NCBI GenBank assembly: GCA_036377675.1
Contig: DASUXY010000060.1
Location: 1-27,165, forward strand
DNA length: 27,165 bases
Source of the DNA: DASUXY01 sp036377675
Lineage (GTDB): Bacteria > Bacillota > Bacilli > Bacillales > Amphibacillaceae
Direction: 5' to 3'
A program made the position numbers and the translations under genes. The notes below the pieces were generated by a model. The model ran no database searches. It was not told the origin of the DNA and saw only the letters and a list, made by a program, of their open reading frames with translations. Each line of letters opens with the position of its first letter. Position 1 is the first letter of the stretch. This document shows positions 7,188 through 15,113 of the stretch, piece after piece.

Positions 7188-9305
7188 CTATTGCATAGAA
7201 GCGGATTTTTCACCATTTCGACGTTGTAAAATTTTTTTGTATTTACGGCTAACTGTTGATTGGTCTATTTGTAAAGCTTCCGCAGCTCTCGTAGTCGTTC
7301 GATACCGATCCATCGCCAATGAAATCAACTGCTCTTCCAACAATTGTTGTGCTTCTTTAAATGGAATGACTTCGGTTATAATCGGTTCGACTTGTTTCGT
7401 AGACGTAAAACTCATGAATGAACGTATAAAGTCGGCAGTAATGACGTCCTCATCGGCAAAAACAACTAAACGTTCGATAAAGTTTTGTAATTCCCTAATA
7501 TTACCGGGCCAAGAGTAGGCCTCCAACAGACGTATAGCATCTGGTGATAGATGATGATTTTTTTCATATTGTTCGTTTAATTGTTTGATGAAATGAAAGG
7601 CGAGCAACGATATCTCTTCAGGCCTTTCCCGCAATGGAGGGATTGTAATTGGAATGACATGGAGTCGATAAAATAAATCTTCCCGAAACTCGCCATCTTG
7701 AACCATTTGTTGCAGGTCTTTGTTCGTCGCCGTGATGACTTGAACATCGACTGGAAGGGAGGTCGTACTTCCAACAGGAGTAATTTCTTTTTCCTGTAAT
7801 ACGCGTAACAATTTAACTTGGAGTCGTTGAGAAAGTTCACTAATTTCGTCTAAAAACAAAATGCCTTGATTGGCTTTTTGAAAATATCCTACTTTCCCTT
7901 CATGATCTGCCCCTGTGAACGCTCCTTTTACATAACCAAATAATTCACTTTCCAATAGTTCTTCGGGAATCGCTCCACAGTTAATCGCCAAAAAAGGAGC
8001 ATTCGAGCGTTGGCTATATGTATGAATCGCTCGAGCTACTAATTCCTTGCCAACCCCTGACTCCCCCATAATCATTACGGTTGAAGAAAATTGCGCTATT
8101 TTTTTAATTTGCAACATAATGCGTTCCATTTGGGGACTACGGTAAATGATTTTTTTTGTAAAGCTGTTTTTGTTCTTCAATTGATCGAGCTCTTCTTTAT
8201 ACTCTACTGTCAGCCGTTTCGTTTCTTGAAGCTCTGATTTTAGCTGAGTGGTTTCTGTAATATCTCTGGAAGCGATAACGATTCGATGTAATTCGTTTTC
8301 CTCATTGAAGATGGGATTGCCCACCGCCATGACGACTTTTCCATTCTTTGTTTCTTGAATGATGGATACGCGCTCTCTTTTTTCTAGTACAAGACGAGTA
8401 ACGGATGGCGTGAAGATCCCTTTTTCTTCCAAATCCAGTATGCTTTTACCGACTAAATCTTGTAAATGAGTACCCCAAAAATCCAAAATGAAGCGATCAC
8501 TATGTCGCAAAATCTCTCCTTTATTGTTGACAACAATAATTTCATCGTACATTGAAGTTAAAATTGCATTAAGGTCATCATTTAAGTTTTTAATTGACTC
8601 AATTTCCATCGCCATTTTTTCAACCTTGGGAAGGTCTTGTACAATAATCATTACCCCATCTACGATGCCTAACGAATTGATAATCGGACTATAATCAACA
8701 ATAATTCCAAAATCATTTGTAATGTGAATTTGATTCAGAATGGCTTCAGATGTTAAATACACTTTTTCCATATGCTCTTTGTTGAAAATATCGCCTAAAT
8801 TTGCACCCATGACTTGATCATAGGTTGATTTAATCATTTTCAAACCCGTTTCATTACAGTTCGTACATTTCAGCTCATGATCAACAACAAAAATCCCCAT
8901 CGGAATGGATGACAGCATGACCTTTAAATGATTGGTCGTTTCATTGTCTTTTTGGAAAAGTTCGATGAGCAAATCTTCTCTCCGAATGTATCCAAGATAT
9001 TCTTCTTCGTTTTTAACGAGAGCAATGGGTTCCCCAAGAGCTTGAAATATCGTCGAAGCTGAAATCGGTTGGTCGATTTCTAAAATACTTACCCGGTCAA
9101 TTGGTATAGACTCATTCCGGAGTGTATCCATAGATTGTGCAGAATCTACATGGCCTACGTATACATAATCAGTGATGATTCCTTTTTTTTCAAGAAATAA
9201 AAAAGGTCTATGATGTTCTATCTGTTTGTCTTTCTCTTGTACATAGTTACCATCAACTGATAACGTTGATAAAGGATAGATTTTGTCGAACGAAAGATGT
9301 AGCAT
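7188..9305 (-). CDS. Sigma-54-dependent transcriptional activator with two PAS domains
   Basis: A bacterial enhancer-binding protein of 705 residues. Order: N-terminal sensory part with a CBS-like stretch (about 75-118), two PAS domains (about 127-235 and 245-352), a short coiled segment, AAA+ domain (about 385-615) with Walker A GESGVGKE near 414, the sigma-54 contact motif GAFTGA near 461 and Walker B ILFLDE near 482, and a C-terminal TyrR-type helix-turn-helix (about 668-692, TTRAAEALQIDQSTVSRKYKKI region). The GAFTGA loop shows it activates RpoN promoters. The frame opens at a TTG (9311), but the ATG at 9305 sits six bases after GGAGGGAG and is preferred. It lies directly upstream of the sigma-54 promoter and probably activates the downstream catabolic genes in response to a small ligand bound by PAS or CBS. 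Confidence 0.9.
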   Translation of the reverse strand: MLHLSFDKIYPLSTLSVDGNYVQEKDKQIEHHRPFLFLEKKGIITDYVYVGHVDSAQSMDTLRNESIPIDRVSILEIDQPISASTIFQALGEPIALVKNEEEYLGYIRREDLLIELFQKDNETTNHLKVMLSSIPMGIFVVDHELKCTNCNETGLKMIKSTYDQVMGANLGDIFNKEHMEKVYLTSEAILNQIHITNDFGIIVDYSPIINSLGIVDGVMIIVQDLPKVEKMAMEIESIKNLNDDLNAILTSMYDEIIVVNNKGEILRHSDRFILDFWGTHLQDLVGKSILDLEEKGIFTPSVTRLVLEKRERVSIIQETKNGKVVMAVGNPIFNEENELHRIVIASRDITETTQLKSELQETKRLTVEYKEELDQLKNKNSFTKKIIYRSPQMERIMLQIKKIAQFSSTVMIMGESGVGKELVARAIHTYSQRSNAPFLAINCGAIPEELLESELFGYVKGAFTGADHEGKVGYFQKANQGILFLDEISELSQRLQVKLLRVLQEKEITPVGSTTSLPVDVQVITATNKDLQQMVQDGEFREDLFYRLHVIPITIPPLRERPEEISLLAFHFIKQLNEQYEKNHHLSPDAIRLLEAYSWPGNIRELQNFIERLVVFADEDVITADFIRSFMSFTSTKQVEPIITEVIPFKEAQQLLEEQLISLAMDRYRTTTRAAEALQIDQSTVSRKYKKILQRRNGEKSASMQ

Positions 9306-9340
9306 AGTCAACTCCCTCCGTTTTTAAATGTTTACCATTC

Positions 9341-9346
9341 ATTGTA
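9341..9346 (-). promoter_or_regulatory. Possible extended -10 promoter of the sigma-54 activator
   Basis: The minus strand reads TGATACAAT, an extended -10 (TG-N-TACAAT), about 35 bases before the ATG. No good -35 is seen 17 bases upstream, so the call is tentative. Confidence 0.35.
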
Positions 9347-9402
9347 TCACTAGTTTTCCACTTTAGGTTACGTATTTTGGGAGAAGGGGATTCGGTTGCA
9401 CA

Positions 9403-10386
9403 TCAACTAAATGAGTCATCTGCACGGTAATATATAATATGTCCTCGTTCTTCAGATGAAATTTGTTCCAAAGATTGTAAACGATTTAAGTGCCCCATAA
9501 TTTCCGACATGACGAGCGAAAATTCAGTTTTGTATTTGTTAGGATAATAGATTTGTGCGACTTCGGCAGCGGTACGTGCTTGTTCAGCGACGACTCTCTT
9601 AATTTTTGCTGATTTTCTGTCGAGTTCATCGATTCTTTTCTTTATTAACTCGTGTGGAGAGGTAATTACTTCACCGTGACCAGGATAAATGACGGTCATT
9701 GGCAGCTTTAGACATTTTTTGAGAGATGTTTCGTACAATTGAAGGGAAGGGATCATCTGTCCTTGTGCGTCAGGTTCAATTAATGCATTACTCGATATAT
9801 GTTGGAGCAAATGGTCTCCTGCTAATAACTGTCCACTCCCCTCATGAAAAAGAGAGATATGATCTGCTGCATGACCCGGAACTTCTACCACTTGTAAACC
9901 ATCAAGACAATCTCCTTCTTGAAGAAGGGAAATTTCCCCGTGCAGTACATCGTCTTTATTTTTTATCGTTGCTTTCCTTAACCGTTCCACTTCTTTTTCT
10001 CCATCTTTTCCACAACCCATTTTAGAATAAAGCGCTTGAAAAAAATCAATACGCCGATTGAAAAATGATGGTTCTCTTTGCAAACGGACAACGGCATCGC
10101 GATGAGCATAGACGGGTATATGATGATGTGACCGAATGCGATTGACTAAGCCGATGTGATCGTGATGATTGTGTGTTAAAATAATTTTTTGTATATCTTC
10201 AATTTTCCAGCCGTTTTTCTGTAAAACATCATTCAATTGATGCCAACATTTTTCAGTGGGTAAGCCCGCATCGACGAGAAAAAGTGATTGTTCGGTTTGG
10301 ACAAGATAAAAGTTTACGGATAATAAACTTGAGCGCGTTTCTACGATAATCGGATGGACAATTGGATGGTTTGTTTGTTTACTCAT
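9403..10386 (-). CDS. MBL-fold metallo-hydrolase
   Basis: A 327-residue metallo-beta-lactamase-fold hydrolase. The metal motif HxHxDH is at 72-77 (HNHHDH); further ligands are the His in VPGHAADH, the Asp in AGDHLL and the His in YPGHGE. A C-terminal helical region (about 235-327) resembles the winged-helix tail of many MBL-fold thioesterase-like proteins. No signal peptide. The ATG at 10386 has AGGTGA upstream and overlaps the end of the SGNH hydrolase gene by eight bases, so the two are translated from one message. The substrate is unknown; glyoxalase II-like or other thioester/ester hydrolysis is the family's usual chemistry. Confidence 0.82.
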   Translation of the reverse strand: MSKQTNHPIVHPIIVETRSSLLSVNFYLVQTEQSLFLVDAGLPTEKCWHQLNDVLQKNGWKIEDIQKIILTHNHHDHIGLVNRIRSHHHIPVYAHRDAVVRLQREPSFFNRRIDFFQALYSKMGCGKDGEKEVERLRKATIKNKDDVLHGEISLLQEGDCLDGLQVVEVPGHAADHISLFHEGSGQLLAGDHLLQHISSNALIEPDAQGQMIPSLQLYETSLKKCLKLPMTVIYPGHGEVITSPHELIKKRIDELDRKSAKIKRVVAEQARTAAEVAQIYYPNKYKTEFSLVMSEIMGHLNRLQSLEQISSEERGHIIYYRADDSFS

Positions 10387-11389
10387 CAGTATTCACCTCA
10401 TTTAATGGATCATTCGCACCGATGAAATCAGGAAGCAAACGATCGCGTAGTTGTAATAGGGGCCCGCTTCCATACAGTACATCCGATGGGTGGATTCGCT
10501 CTTGAATACGCGCAAAATCCCCCTTATAATCCCATTTTTCATGTACCCATTGGTATAGTGTATGAACATCTACGTAATACAAAAAACGTGTTTTCTCTGA
10601 AAACTCATTCGTGTATTCCCAACCATCGGCAACTAAATAATCGACGATTTCAGGTAAAAATTCTTCTGCGATCGCACGATATCCCGCCTCGTTCGGATGG
10701 ATATTTTTACGGTTCGGTAAATATTTTGGATAATTTTCTACGAACACATCATACGTAGGTATAAAATATGCGTCCGTCGTTACAGCGACTCCTTCAATCG
10801 CACCGTTGAAGCGAGTCACCATTCTTTTCATGAATGGCTGCGCATCTTGGATATATGGAGCAGGGTTATAGTAACCCATTACGAATAAAGGTGCTTGTGG
10901 ATTTAACTCTTCCACCTCATAAATGATGAGGTGCAAATTTTTAGCGAGTTGGTGAATGGCCTGATCCGTACGCTCTTTCATTTCTTTTTGGTGTTCAGGT
11001 TCTTTTGAAAGGACTTTTTTCATTTCAATTGCATTGACGATATCATTCGCACCGATACCAATCGTAATGAAATCCGCCTCCGCTACAGAGTCACGAACAT
11101 GGTTGACATTTTGTAGCAATTTCAATACATCAGCTGTTGTATAACCAGGAACTCCTGTACTCGTATAATCGATTTGAACAAAAGAAAGATTGTTCACAAG
11201 GTCCTTATAAATAAAATCCGGATAACTTGTGACATAACTTTCCCCATCACTCGTTAAACCTGCCGCTAACGAATCACCTAAAGCTACATAATGTAACGTA
11301 GATTGTTTCTCGGCAGATGTTTGTGAAAAAATAATCATCATCGAAAATAAGATTACAATCCATTTCACAGCTCGCTTCATTCGTTTCAT
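10379..11389 (-). CDS. Secreted SGNH/GDSL-type lipase/esterase
   Basis: A 336-residue SGNH hydrolase. An N-terminal signal sequence (basic MKRMKRAVK, then hydrophobic residues about 9-24) indicates export. Block I is ALGDSLAAG with nucleophile Ser40, the block III-like GIGANDI supplies the Asn, and the C-terminal block is IHPNEAGY. The usual catalytic Asp three residues before that His is a Lys here (KNIH), so the triad may use another acid. Past residue about 255 lies a tail not typical of the minimal family. GGGGAG is 13 bases before the ATG, somewhat far; the Met at codon 4 is an alternative start. The gene overlaps the MBL-fold gene downstream. Confidence 0.8.
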   Translation of the reverse strand: MKRMKRAVKWIVILFSMMIIFSQTSAEKQSTLHYVALGDSLAAGLTSDGESYVTSYPDFIYKDLVNNLSFVQIDYTSTGVPGYTTADVLKLLQNVNHVRDSVAEADFITIGIGANDIVNAIEMKKVLSKEPEHQKEMKERTDQAIHQLAKNLHLIIYEVEELNPQAPLFVMGYYNPAPYIQDAQPFMKRMVTRFNGAIEGVAVTTDAYFIPTYDVFVENYPKYLPNRKNIHPNEAGYRAIAEEFLPEIVDYLVADGWEYTNEFSEKTRFLYYVDVHTLYQWVHEKWDYKGDFARIQERIHPSDVLYGSGPLLQLRDRLLPDFIGANDPLNEVNTDE

Positions 11390-11454
11390 AATGCAACACG
11401 ACTCCCCATTAGCTGAAGATTTTTTACTTATGATCCTGTTCGCTTATCCAATCA

Positions 11455-11483
11455 AAATCAAATGATACGCATAATCTTGTCAA
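11455..11483 (-). promoter_or_regulatory. Possible sigma-A promoter for the SGNH/MBL pair
   Basis: The minus strand has TTGACA (11478-11483), a 17-base spacer, then TGATTT (11455-11460). The -35 is perfect, the -10 weak. It is placed about 65 bases before the gene start. Confidence 0.4.
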
Positions 11484-11620
11484 TGTATTCATCACTCACG
11501 AAAAATTATGATTCTATCTATTATAACGAACGACAAGTTATCGTTCCAATTTTTCTGATTCCAACGAGTAGATGAATGAACCGTACATGCAGTGAATTGT
11601 CATATATCGTGTGAAAGTGG

Positions 11621-11649
11621 TTGACAATTCATCTTCACTTGCTTATGCT
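11621..11649 (+). promoter_or_regulatory. Sigma-A promoter of the M-box/mgtE transcript
   Basis: TTGACA (11621-11626), 17-base spacer, TATGCT (11644-11649). Transcription would start near 11656, about 24 bases before the M-box aptamer. Confidence 0.7.
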
Positions 11650-11677
11650 AATACACGTAGTTAAAAATAATAAAAAC

Positions 11678-11832
11678 CCTTCGTTAGGTGAGGCTCCTGT
11701 GCGGAGATAAGATGCTGCCCAAAAAAGTCGAGAGACTCCAATGGGTCACCTAAAATCATCGAGATAAGGTGATTTTTAATGTATCTGGAATCATTCCTAT
11801 GCCGCACAGTGCTAAAACTAAACGAGTGGAGG
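11678..11832 (+). ncRNA. M-box (ykoK leader) Mg2+ riboswitch aptamer
   Basis: The segment carries the highly conserved M-box core: GTTAGGTGAGGCTCCTGTG, then CGGAGATAAGATGCTGCCC, then CCAATGGGTCACC, ATCATCGAGATAAGGTGAT and the late CCTATGCCGCACAGTGCTAAA. CTTCGTT at the 5' end pairs with the AACGAG region near 11821 to close the aptamer. M-box RNAs bind Mg2+ and stop transcription of Mg2+ transporter genes when magnesium is plentiful. The promoter lies just upstream, an intrinsic terminator follows at 11896, and mgtE follows that, the expected order. Confidence 0.95.
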
Positions 11833-11895
11833 TAACTCGTAAAATTTCTATGTCTATACATCATAGATTGATATTCTGTTATATATTTTTTCATC

Positions 11896-11926
11896 AAAAC
11901 ACCTTCATTCGTTGGAGGTGTTTTTT
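11896..11926 (+). terminator. Riboswitch-controlled intrinsic terminator
   Basis: AAAACACCT (11896-11904) pairs with AGGTGTTTT (11916-11924) and runs into a T-tract to 11926. It lies between the M-box and mgtE and is the likely expression platform: formed when Mg2+ is bound. Confidence 0.8.
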
Positions 11927-11948
11927 AATGTTTAAAGGGGGTGGTGGA

Positions 11949-12092
11949 ATGGACAGTCGACCTGTTGCAGATCCAGATGACGATTGTCGAATATGTACAA
12001 TGAAAAAAATAAAGAGGTCCACTTCCATCACCGAAGTGGTCAAACATTTGAAAGGAGACCACATCAATGAAAAACAATGTTCTATCTTTTAA
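11949..12092 (+). CDS. Small ORF (47 aa) with Cys2His2 pattern, between M-box terminator and mgtE
   Basis: Not recognised. ATG at 11949-11951 follows a good AAAGGGGGTGG site. The product is 47 residues, with an acidic N-terminus (DPDDD) and then Cys13-x2-Cys16-x16-His33-x4-His38, a spacing like a single BED/C2H2-type zinc finger, plus Cys44 near the end. It runs in a different frame from mgtE and overlaps its first 26 bases, so translation of the two could be coupled. It is transcribed only when the M-box terminator is read through. It may be a small metal-binding protein or a leader peptide; chance is possible, as the pattern rests on one sequence. Confidence 0.45.
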   Translation: MDSRPVADPDDDCRICTMKKIKRSTSITEVVKHLKGDHINEKQCSIF

Positions 12093-13053
12093 ACAGGAAA
12101 CAGCGGGAAAACTGATGAAAAGGGAATTCGTTGCCCTTCGCGAATCATTTACCGTCAATGAGGCGATTACTCACCTTCGAGCGAATGTAAAAGGAAAAAC
12201 GAATATCCATTATTTATATATCGTTAACGAAGATCATACACTAAAAGGTGCCCTTTCGATTCGAGAGTTATTGAGTGCTGACAGTGACGAACAAATTACC
12301 AATATTATGGTTACAGACGTCACTTCACTGCCGATGAACGTGGATCAAGAAAAGGCAGCAACAATATTTCGGGATACCGACCTCGTCTCCATCCCTGTCG
12401 TCAATCAAACATGCCAACTGATTGGTGTTGTCCACGTCGAAGATATTTTGGACGTAATCCAAGACGAAGTAACGGAGGATTTTCACAAAATGGCTCCGGT
12501 GTCCACATTGGAAGGTGGCTTGCAGGATGCAAGTATCTTTACGCTATATCGGAAACGCATCGTTTGGCTCGTCCTGCTCGTATTTATGAATGTCTTTTCT
12601 GGTGCAGGAATTGCCCATTTTGAAGATGTCATTGAATCAAACATCGCTCTCGTCTTCTTCCTCCCCTTATTAGTTGATAGTGGGGGAAATGCAGGATCTC
12701 AATCGGCGACACTCGTCATTCGTGCCCTGGCTACAGGCGAGGTACGGATAAAAGATTGGGTAAAAATGTTCACAAAAGAACTTGCCGTATCCATCCCACT
12801 GGGGGTGACGATGGCTTTGGCTGTTGCTAGTGTTGGATTGTTTAGAGGCGGGCCACTTATTGCTCTCGTCGTTGCATTAACGATGATCGTCATCGTCATT
12901 GTCGGAAGTGTTATTGGGATGTGTCTGCCGTTTATGTTTAAAAAGTTAAACTTAGACCCTGCGACAGCCAGTGCACCACTCATCACTTCAATTGCTGATA
13001 TTGTCGGTGTCCTGATTTACTTTTCCATTGCTGCTTGGCTTCTAAGTTTATAG
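12067..13053 (+). CDS. mgtE: MgtE-type Mg2+ transporter lacking the N-terminal domain
   Basis: A 328-residue membrane transporter/channel for Mg2+. A CBS-domain pair spans about 16-132, a linking helix about 133-160, and the MgtE transmembrane domain about 163-328 with some five membrane helices. The family signature is clear at 200-224 (LPLLVDSGGNAGSQS, then RALATGE). Typical MgtE is around 450 residues with an N-terminal superhelical domain before the CBS pair; that domain is absent here, so cytosolic Mg2+ gating may rest on CBS alone. The ATG at 12067 follows GGAG with nine bases. Expression should be controlled by the upstream M-box. A paralogous CBS-only gene follows. Confidence 0.92.
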   Translation: MKNNVLSFKQETAGKLMKREFVALRESFTVNEAITHLRANVKGKTNIHYLYIVNEDHTLKGALSIRELLSADSDEQITNIMVTDVTSLPMNVDQEKAATIFRDTDLVSIPVVNQTCQLIGVVHVEDILDVIQDEVTEDFHKMAPVSTLEGGLQDASIFTLYRKRIVWLVLLVFMNVFSGAGIAHFEDVIESNIALVFFLPLLVDSGGNAGSQSATLVIRALATGEVRIKDWVKMFTKELAVSIPLGVTMALAVASVGLFRGGPLIALVVALTMIVIVIVGSVIGMCLPFMFKKLNLDPATASAPLITSIADIVGVLIYFSIAAWLLSL

Positions 13054-13130
13054 GAATGTACGTTAAAGAATGGCTAAATGTAATGATAAAAAACGTAACG
13101 ACGATTACTTTTTAATAAGGAGGGGTGGTA

Positions 13131-13250
13131 GTGGGCAACATAGAAGTGTCAAATCAAAGTGATAACATCCGGGTGTATAAAGTAAAATATTCACTTCCAT
13201 CGCTCACTTTGTGTCTAGGAACTGAACAACGAGGAGGGTCACGTTCATGA
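13131..13250 (+). CDS. Small ORF (39 aa) overlapping the start of the CBS gene
   Basis: Not recognised. GTG at 13131-13133 follows a strong AAGGAGGGG site, runs 39 codons and ends in TGA at 13248-13250. The ATGA overlap with the CBS gene's ATG (13247) is a textbook translational-coupling arrangement. No motif was identified. Low complexity and lack of a conserved signature leave open that it is a translated leader rather than a functional protein. Confidence 0.4.
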   Translation: MGNIEVSNQSDNIRVYKVKYSLPSLTLCLGTEQRGGSRS

Positions 13251-13678
13251 CAATTAATATGACTAAAGTATTCAAAAAAGGATCTGTCGGAAGATTAATG
13301 AAATCGGACTTCTGTTCTGTGCAAGATCACATCACTGTGGACGAAGCAATTATGATGATTCAAGAGTATGGAAAACAGAAAAGCAACATCCACTATTTGT
13401 ACACAACGAATAAAAGGGATGAATTATCTGGTGTTTTATCCTTGAAGAAATTGCTCGCAGCAGATGATGATGTACTTTTAAGAGATATTATAAATGAAGA
13501 CGTCGTATTCGTATCCGGTCATATCCAACTAAAAGAAGTCGCACAATTGTTCTACAAAAATGACTTTTTCATTATTCCGGTTACGACAAAACATAAACAT
13601 ATGATAGGCGTAGTAAAAAGTGATGATGTTCGTAATGCTTCTGTCCGAAAGAAACGATGGCGTTTTTTCAAAAAGTGA
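13247..13678 (+). CDS. CBS-domain protein, paralog of the MgtE cytosolic domain
   Basis: A 143-residue soluble protein made of a CBS pair (about 14-130). It aligns with the upstream MgtE's CBS region along its length: RLMKSDF against KLMKREF, SNIHYLY against TNIHYLY, SLKKLLAADDD against SIRELLSADSD, then IIPV and MIGVV against SIPVV and LIGVV. There is no transmembrane part; the chain stops after a basic tail (RKKRWRFFKK). It looks like a duplicated mgtE that kept only its regulatory domain. It could bind Mg2+ or nucleotide and associate with MgtE; a decaying duplicate is the alternative. GAGGAGGG lies upstream of the ATG. Confidence 0.8.
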   Translation: MTINMTKVFKKGSVGRLMKSDFCSVQDHITVDEAIMMIQEYGKQKSNIHYLYTTNKRDELSGVLSLKKLLAADDDVLLRDIINEDVVFVSGHIQLKEVAQLFYKNDFFIIPVTTKHKHMIGVVKSDDVRNASVRKKRWRFFKK

Positions 13679-13733
13679 CCTACAACATATAAATGGATGA
13701 ACGACTGAAGCACATCGCTCATTTACAATCATA

Positions 13734-13754
13734 CGCGAAACGATTCGTTTTGCG
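13734..13754. repeat. 21-bp near-palindrome
   Basis: CGCGAAACGA (13734-13743), one base, then TCGTTTTGCG (13745-13754). The arms pair apart from one G-T position. There is no T-run. It may be an operator or the base of a hairpin in the 3' region of the CBS gene. Confidence 0.3.
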
Positions 13755-13794
13755 AGTCGTCATATCTATATGAAATGAATATCTTTTTTATTTG

Positions 13795-13872
13795 AAAAAA
13801 ACGAGGGCGCAAATGCTATACTTGAACTTGAACTTGAACTTGAACTTGAACAATTAGCATGTGCGCCTTTTT
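13795..13872. terminator. Bidirectional terminator with five CTTGAA repeats in its loop
   Basis: The 13-base arms (13806-13818 and 13855-13867) pair with one mismatch. A T-run follows on the plus strand (13868-13872), and the A-run 13795-13801 supplies one on the minus strand. It lies between convergent genes. The 36-base loop holds five exact tandem copies of CTTGAA (13821-13850). Nothing else is evident in 13873-14108 apart from an unsupported 26-codon ORF at 13920. Confidence 0.75.
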
Positions 13873-14108
13873 AATGAGTTGAGCAAAGCTTGTGATTTTT
13901 TAATCAACCAATTTCAGCTATGAAAAAATTTCAGGTCCAACAGAAAGAAACAGACGAAGAATCTGCTTTTTTATGCGATACTTATGTTGGTTTAACTTAA
14001 ATAGACTTGAATCATAATGTAAAGAGGTGAGAAGTTTCATCACTGTTTATAAGATTCATTGAGCTTGTCACTGTTCAAGCCAAATGTATGCAATTAGGTT
14101 GTAATCAA

Positions 14109-15035
14109 TTACGAGGAAGGTTCCGTAATCATCCGACGCACTTTCTCTACCTCTTCTTCGGAAACAACCATATAATAAGTCCCATCTATAATCGTACCGC
14201 TTCCTTCCATCATATAACTTGTAAAATTGTTACGTGTATCGCCATAACGATTAAAAAGGGTCTTCATATCGTCGAAATCCATGTTCGTTGCCATATTATT
14301 TCCTAAAATATCAATTGTTCCGTTAATTTTGGGGATTGATCCTACTGTAGCACCACGGTCAACAATTCCTAAAATAACCTTGCGTTGACGTTTCGTTCGA
14401 CCAAAATCACCCTCAGGGTCTTGCTTACGCATGCGAACATAGTGCATCGTTTGATCACCATCCATTTCGATAGGACCTTTTTCAAAATTATACTTCCCAT
14501 CATTCCAAGCGATATCATTGTTGACCGTAATGGTGCCTAATTGATCAACAAGTTCTTGTAAACCTTGCATATTCATACTGACATAATAATCAAGATCAAT
14601 ATTTAAAAAGTTTTCCACAGTTGCAACGGCCATGTCTGTCCCACCAAATGCATAGGCATGATTAATCTTGTCTTCAATGCCTTTACCAACGATTGTTGTC
14701 CGTGTATCACGTGGTATACTAATTAACTGCATCGCCTCGTCTTTCGGATGTAATGACAGAATCATTAAGGCGTCAGAGCGTCCTTGATTTCCCTTGTCTG
14801 AATCGATTCCGAGCAGTAAAATATTCAAAGGCTCATTCGCTTTCAGTTTTTCCTTAGCGATATTCGTATCAATGGCATTTACAGGATCATGTATTTTATC
14901 ATTGACTGTTTTTTTTGCATTATTATAAATCGAATAAGCATATCCAACAAGGCCTAAACCGAGGACGAGTATGGCTATGAGTGGTATTTTAACCCATAAT
15001 CGTTTCGACTTCTTTTTCCGATCTACTCTTTTCAT
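14109..15035 (-). CDS. LytR-CpsA-Psr (LCP) family cell-wall polymer ligase
   Basis: A 308-residue membrane-anchored protein that in the family transfers teichoic acid or capsular polymer from a lipid carrier to peptidoglycan, outside the cell. A short basic cytosolic tail (KRVDRKKKSKR) precedes one transmembrane helix (about 14-34). The LCP core starts at LNILLLGIDSD; the family motifs SIPRDTRT, KINHAYAFGG and the Arg-rich QTMHYVRMRK / FGRTKRQRKV stretches are all present. The frame is open 30 codons upstream, but GAGAGGAG lies only before the tandem ATGs at 15033-15038, and a candidate -10 lies downstream of the longer start. The gene follows phosphoglucomutase by 160 bases. Confidence 0.88.
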   Translation of the reverse strand: MKRVDRKKKSKRLWVKIPLIAILVLGLGLVGYAYSIYNNAKKTVNDKIHDPVNAIDTNIAKEKLKANEPLNILLLGIDSDKGNQGRSDALMILSLHPKDEAMQLISIPRDTRTTIVGKGIEDKINHAYAFGGTDMAVATVENFLNIDLDYYVSMNMQGLQELVDQLGTITVNNDIAWNDGKYNFEKGPIEMDGDQTMHYVRMRKQDPEGDFGRTKRQRKVILGIVDRGATVGSIPKINGTIDILGNNMATNMDFDDMKTLFNRYGDTRNNFTSYMMEGSGTIIDGTYYMVVSEEEVEKVRRMITEPSS

Positions 15036-15084
15036 CATCGGACTCCTCTCGTATCGTTCGTTCTTCATGATAAGTAATATTTCT

Positions 15085-15113
15085 ATTGTAGCTGTTCTTT
15101 CTACTTCTATCGA
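15085..15113 (-). promoter_or_regulatory. Possible promoter of the LCP gene
   Basis: On the minus strand TACAAT (15085-15090) follows a TCGATA-like -35 at 17 bases. It lies about 50 bases before the chosen LCP start and excludes the longest reading frame as the start. Confidence 0.4.

Noticed and set aside
11661..11897. Minus-strand reading frame of 78 codons
   Set aside because: It is antisense to the M-box aptamer, whose conserved core explains the sequence.
11769..11948. Longer version of the small ORF before mgtE, starting at 11769
   Set aside because: It would begin inside the aptamer and run through the terminator; the ATG at 11949 has the ribosome site.
13821..13850. CTTGAA array considered as a CRISPR or transposon-end repeat
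   Set aside because: Units are six bases with no spacers, and they sit in a terminator loop.
13920..14000. 26-codon plus-strand ORF (MKKFQVQQKE...)
   Set aside because: It has no ribosome binding site and no recognisable content.
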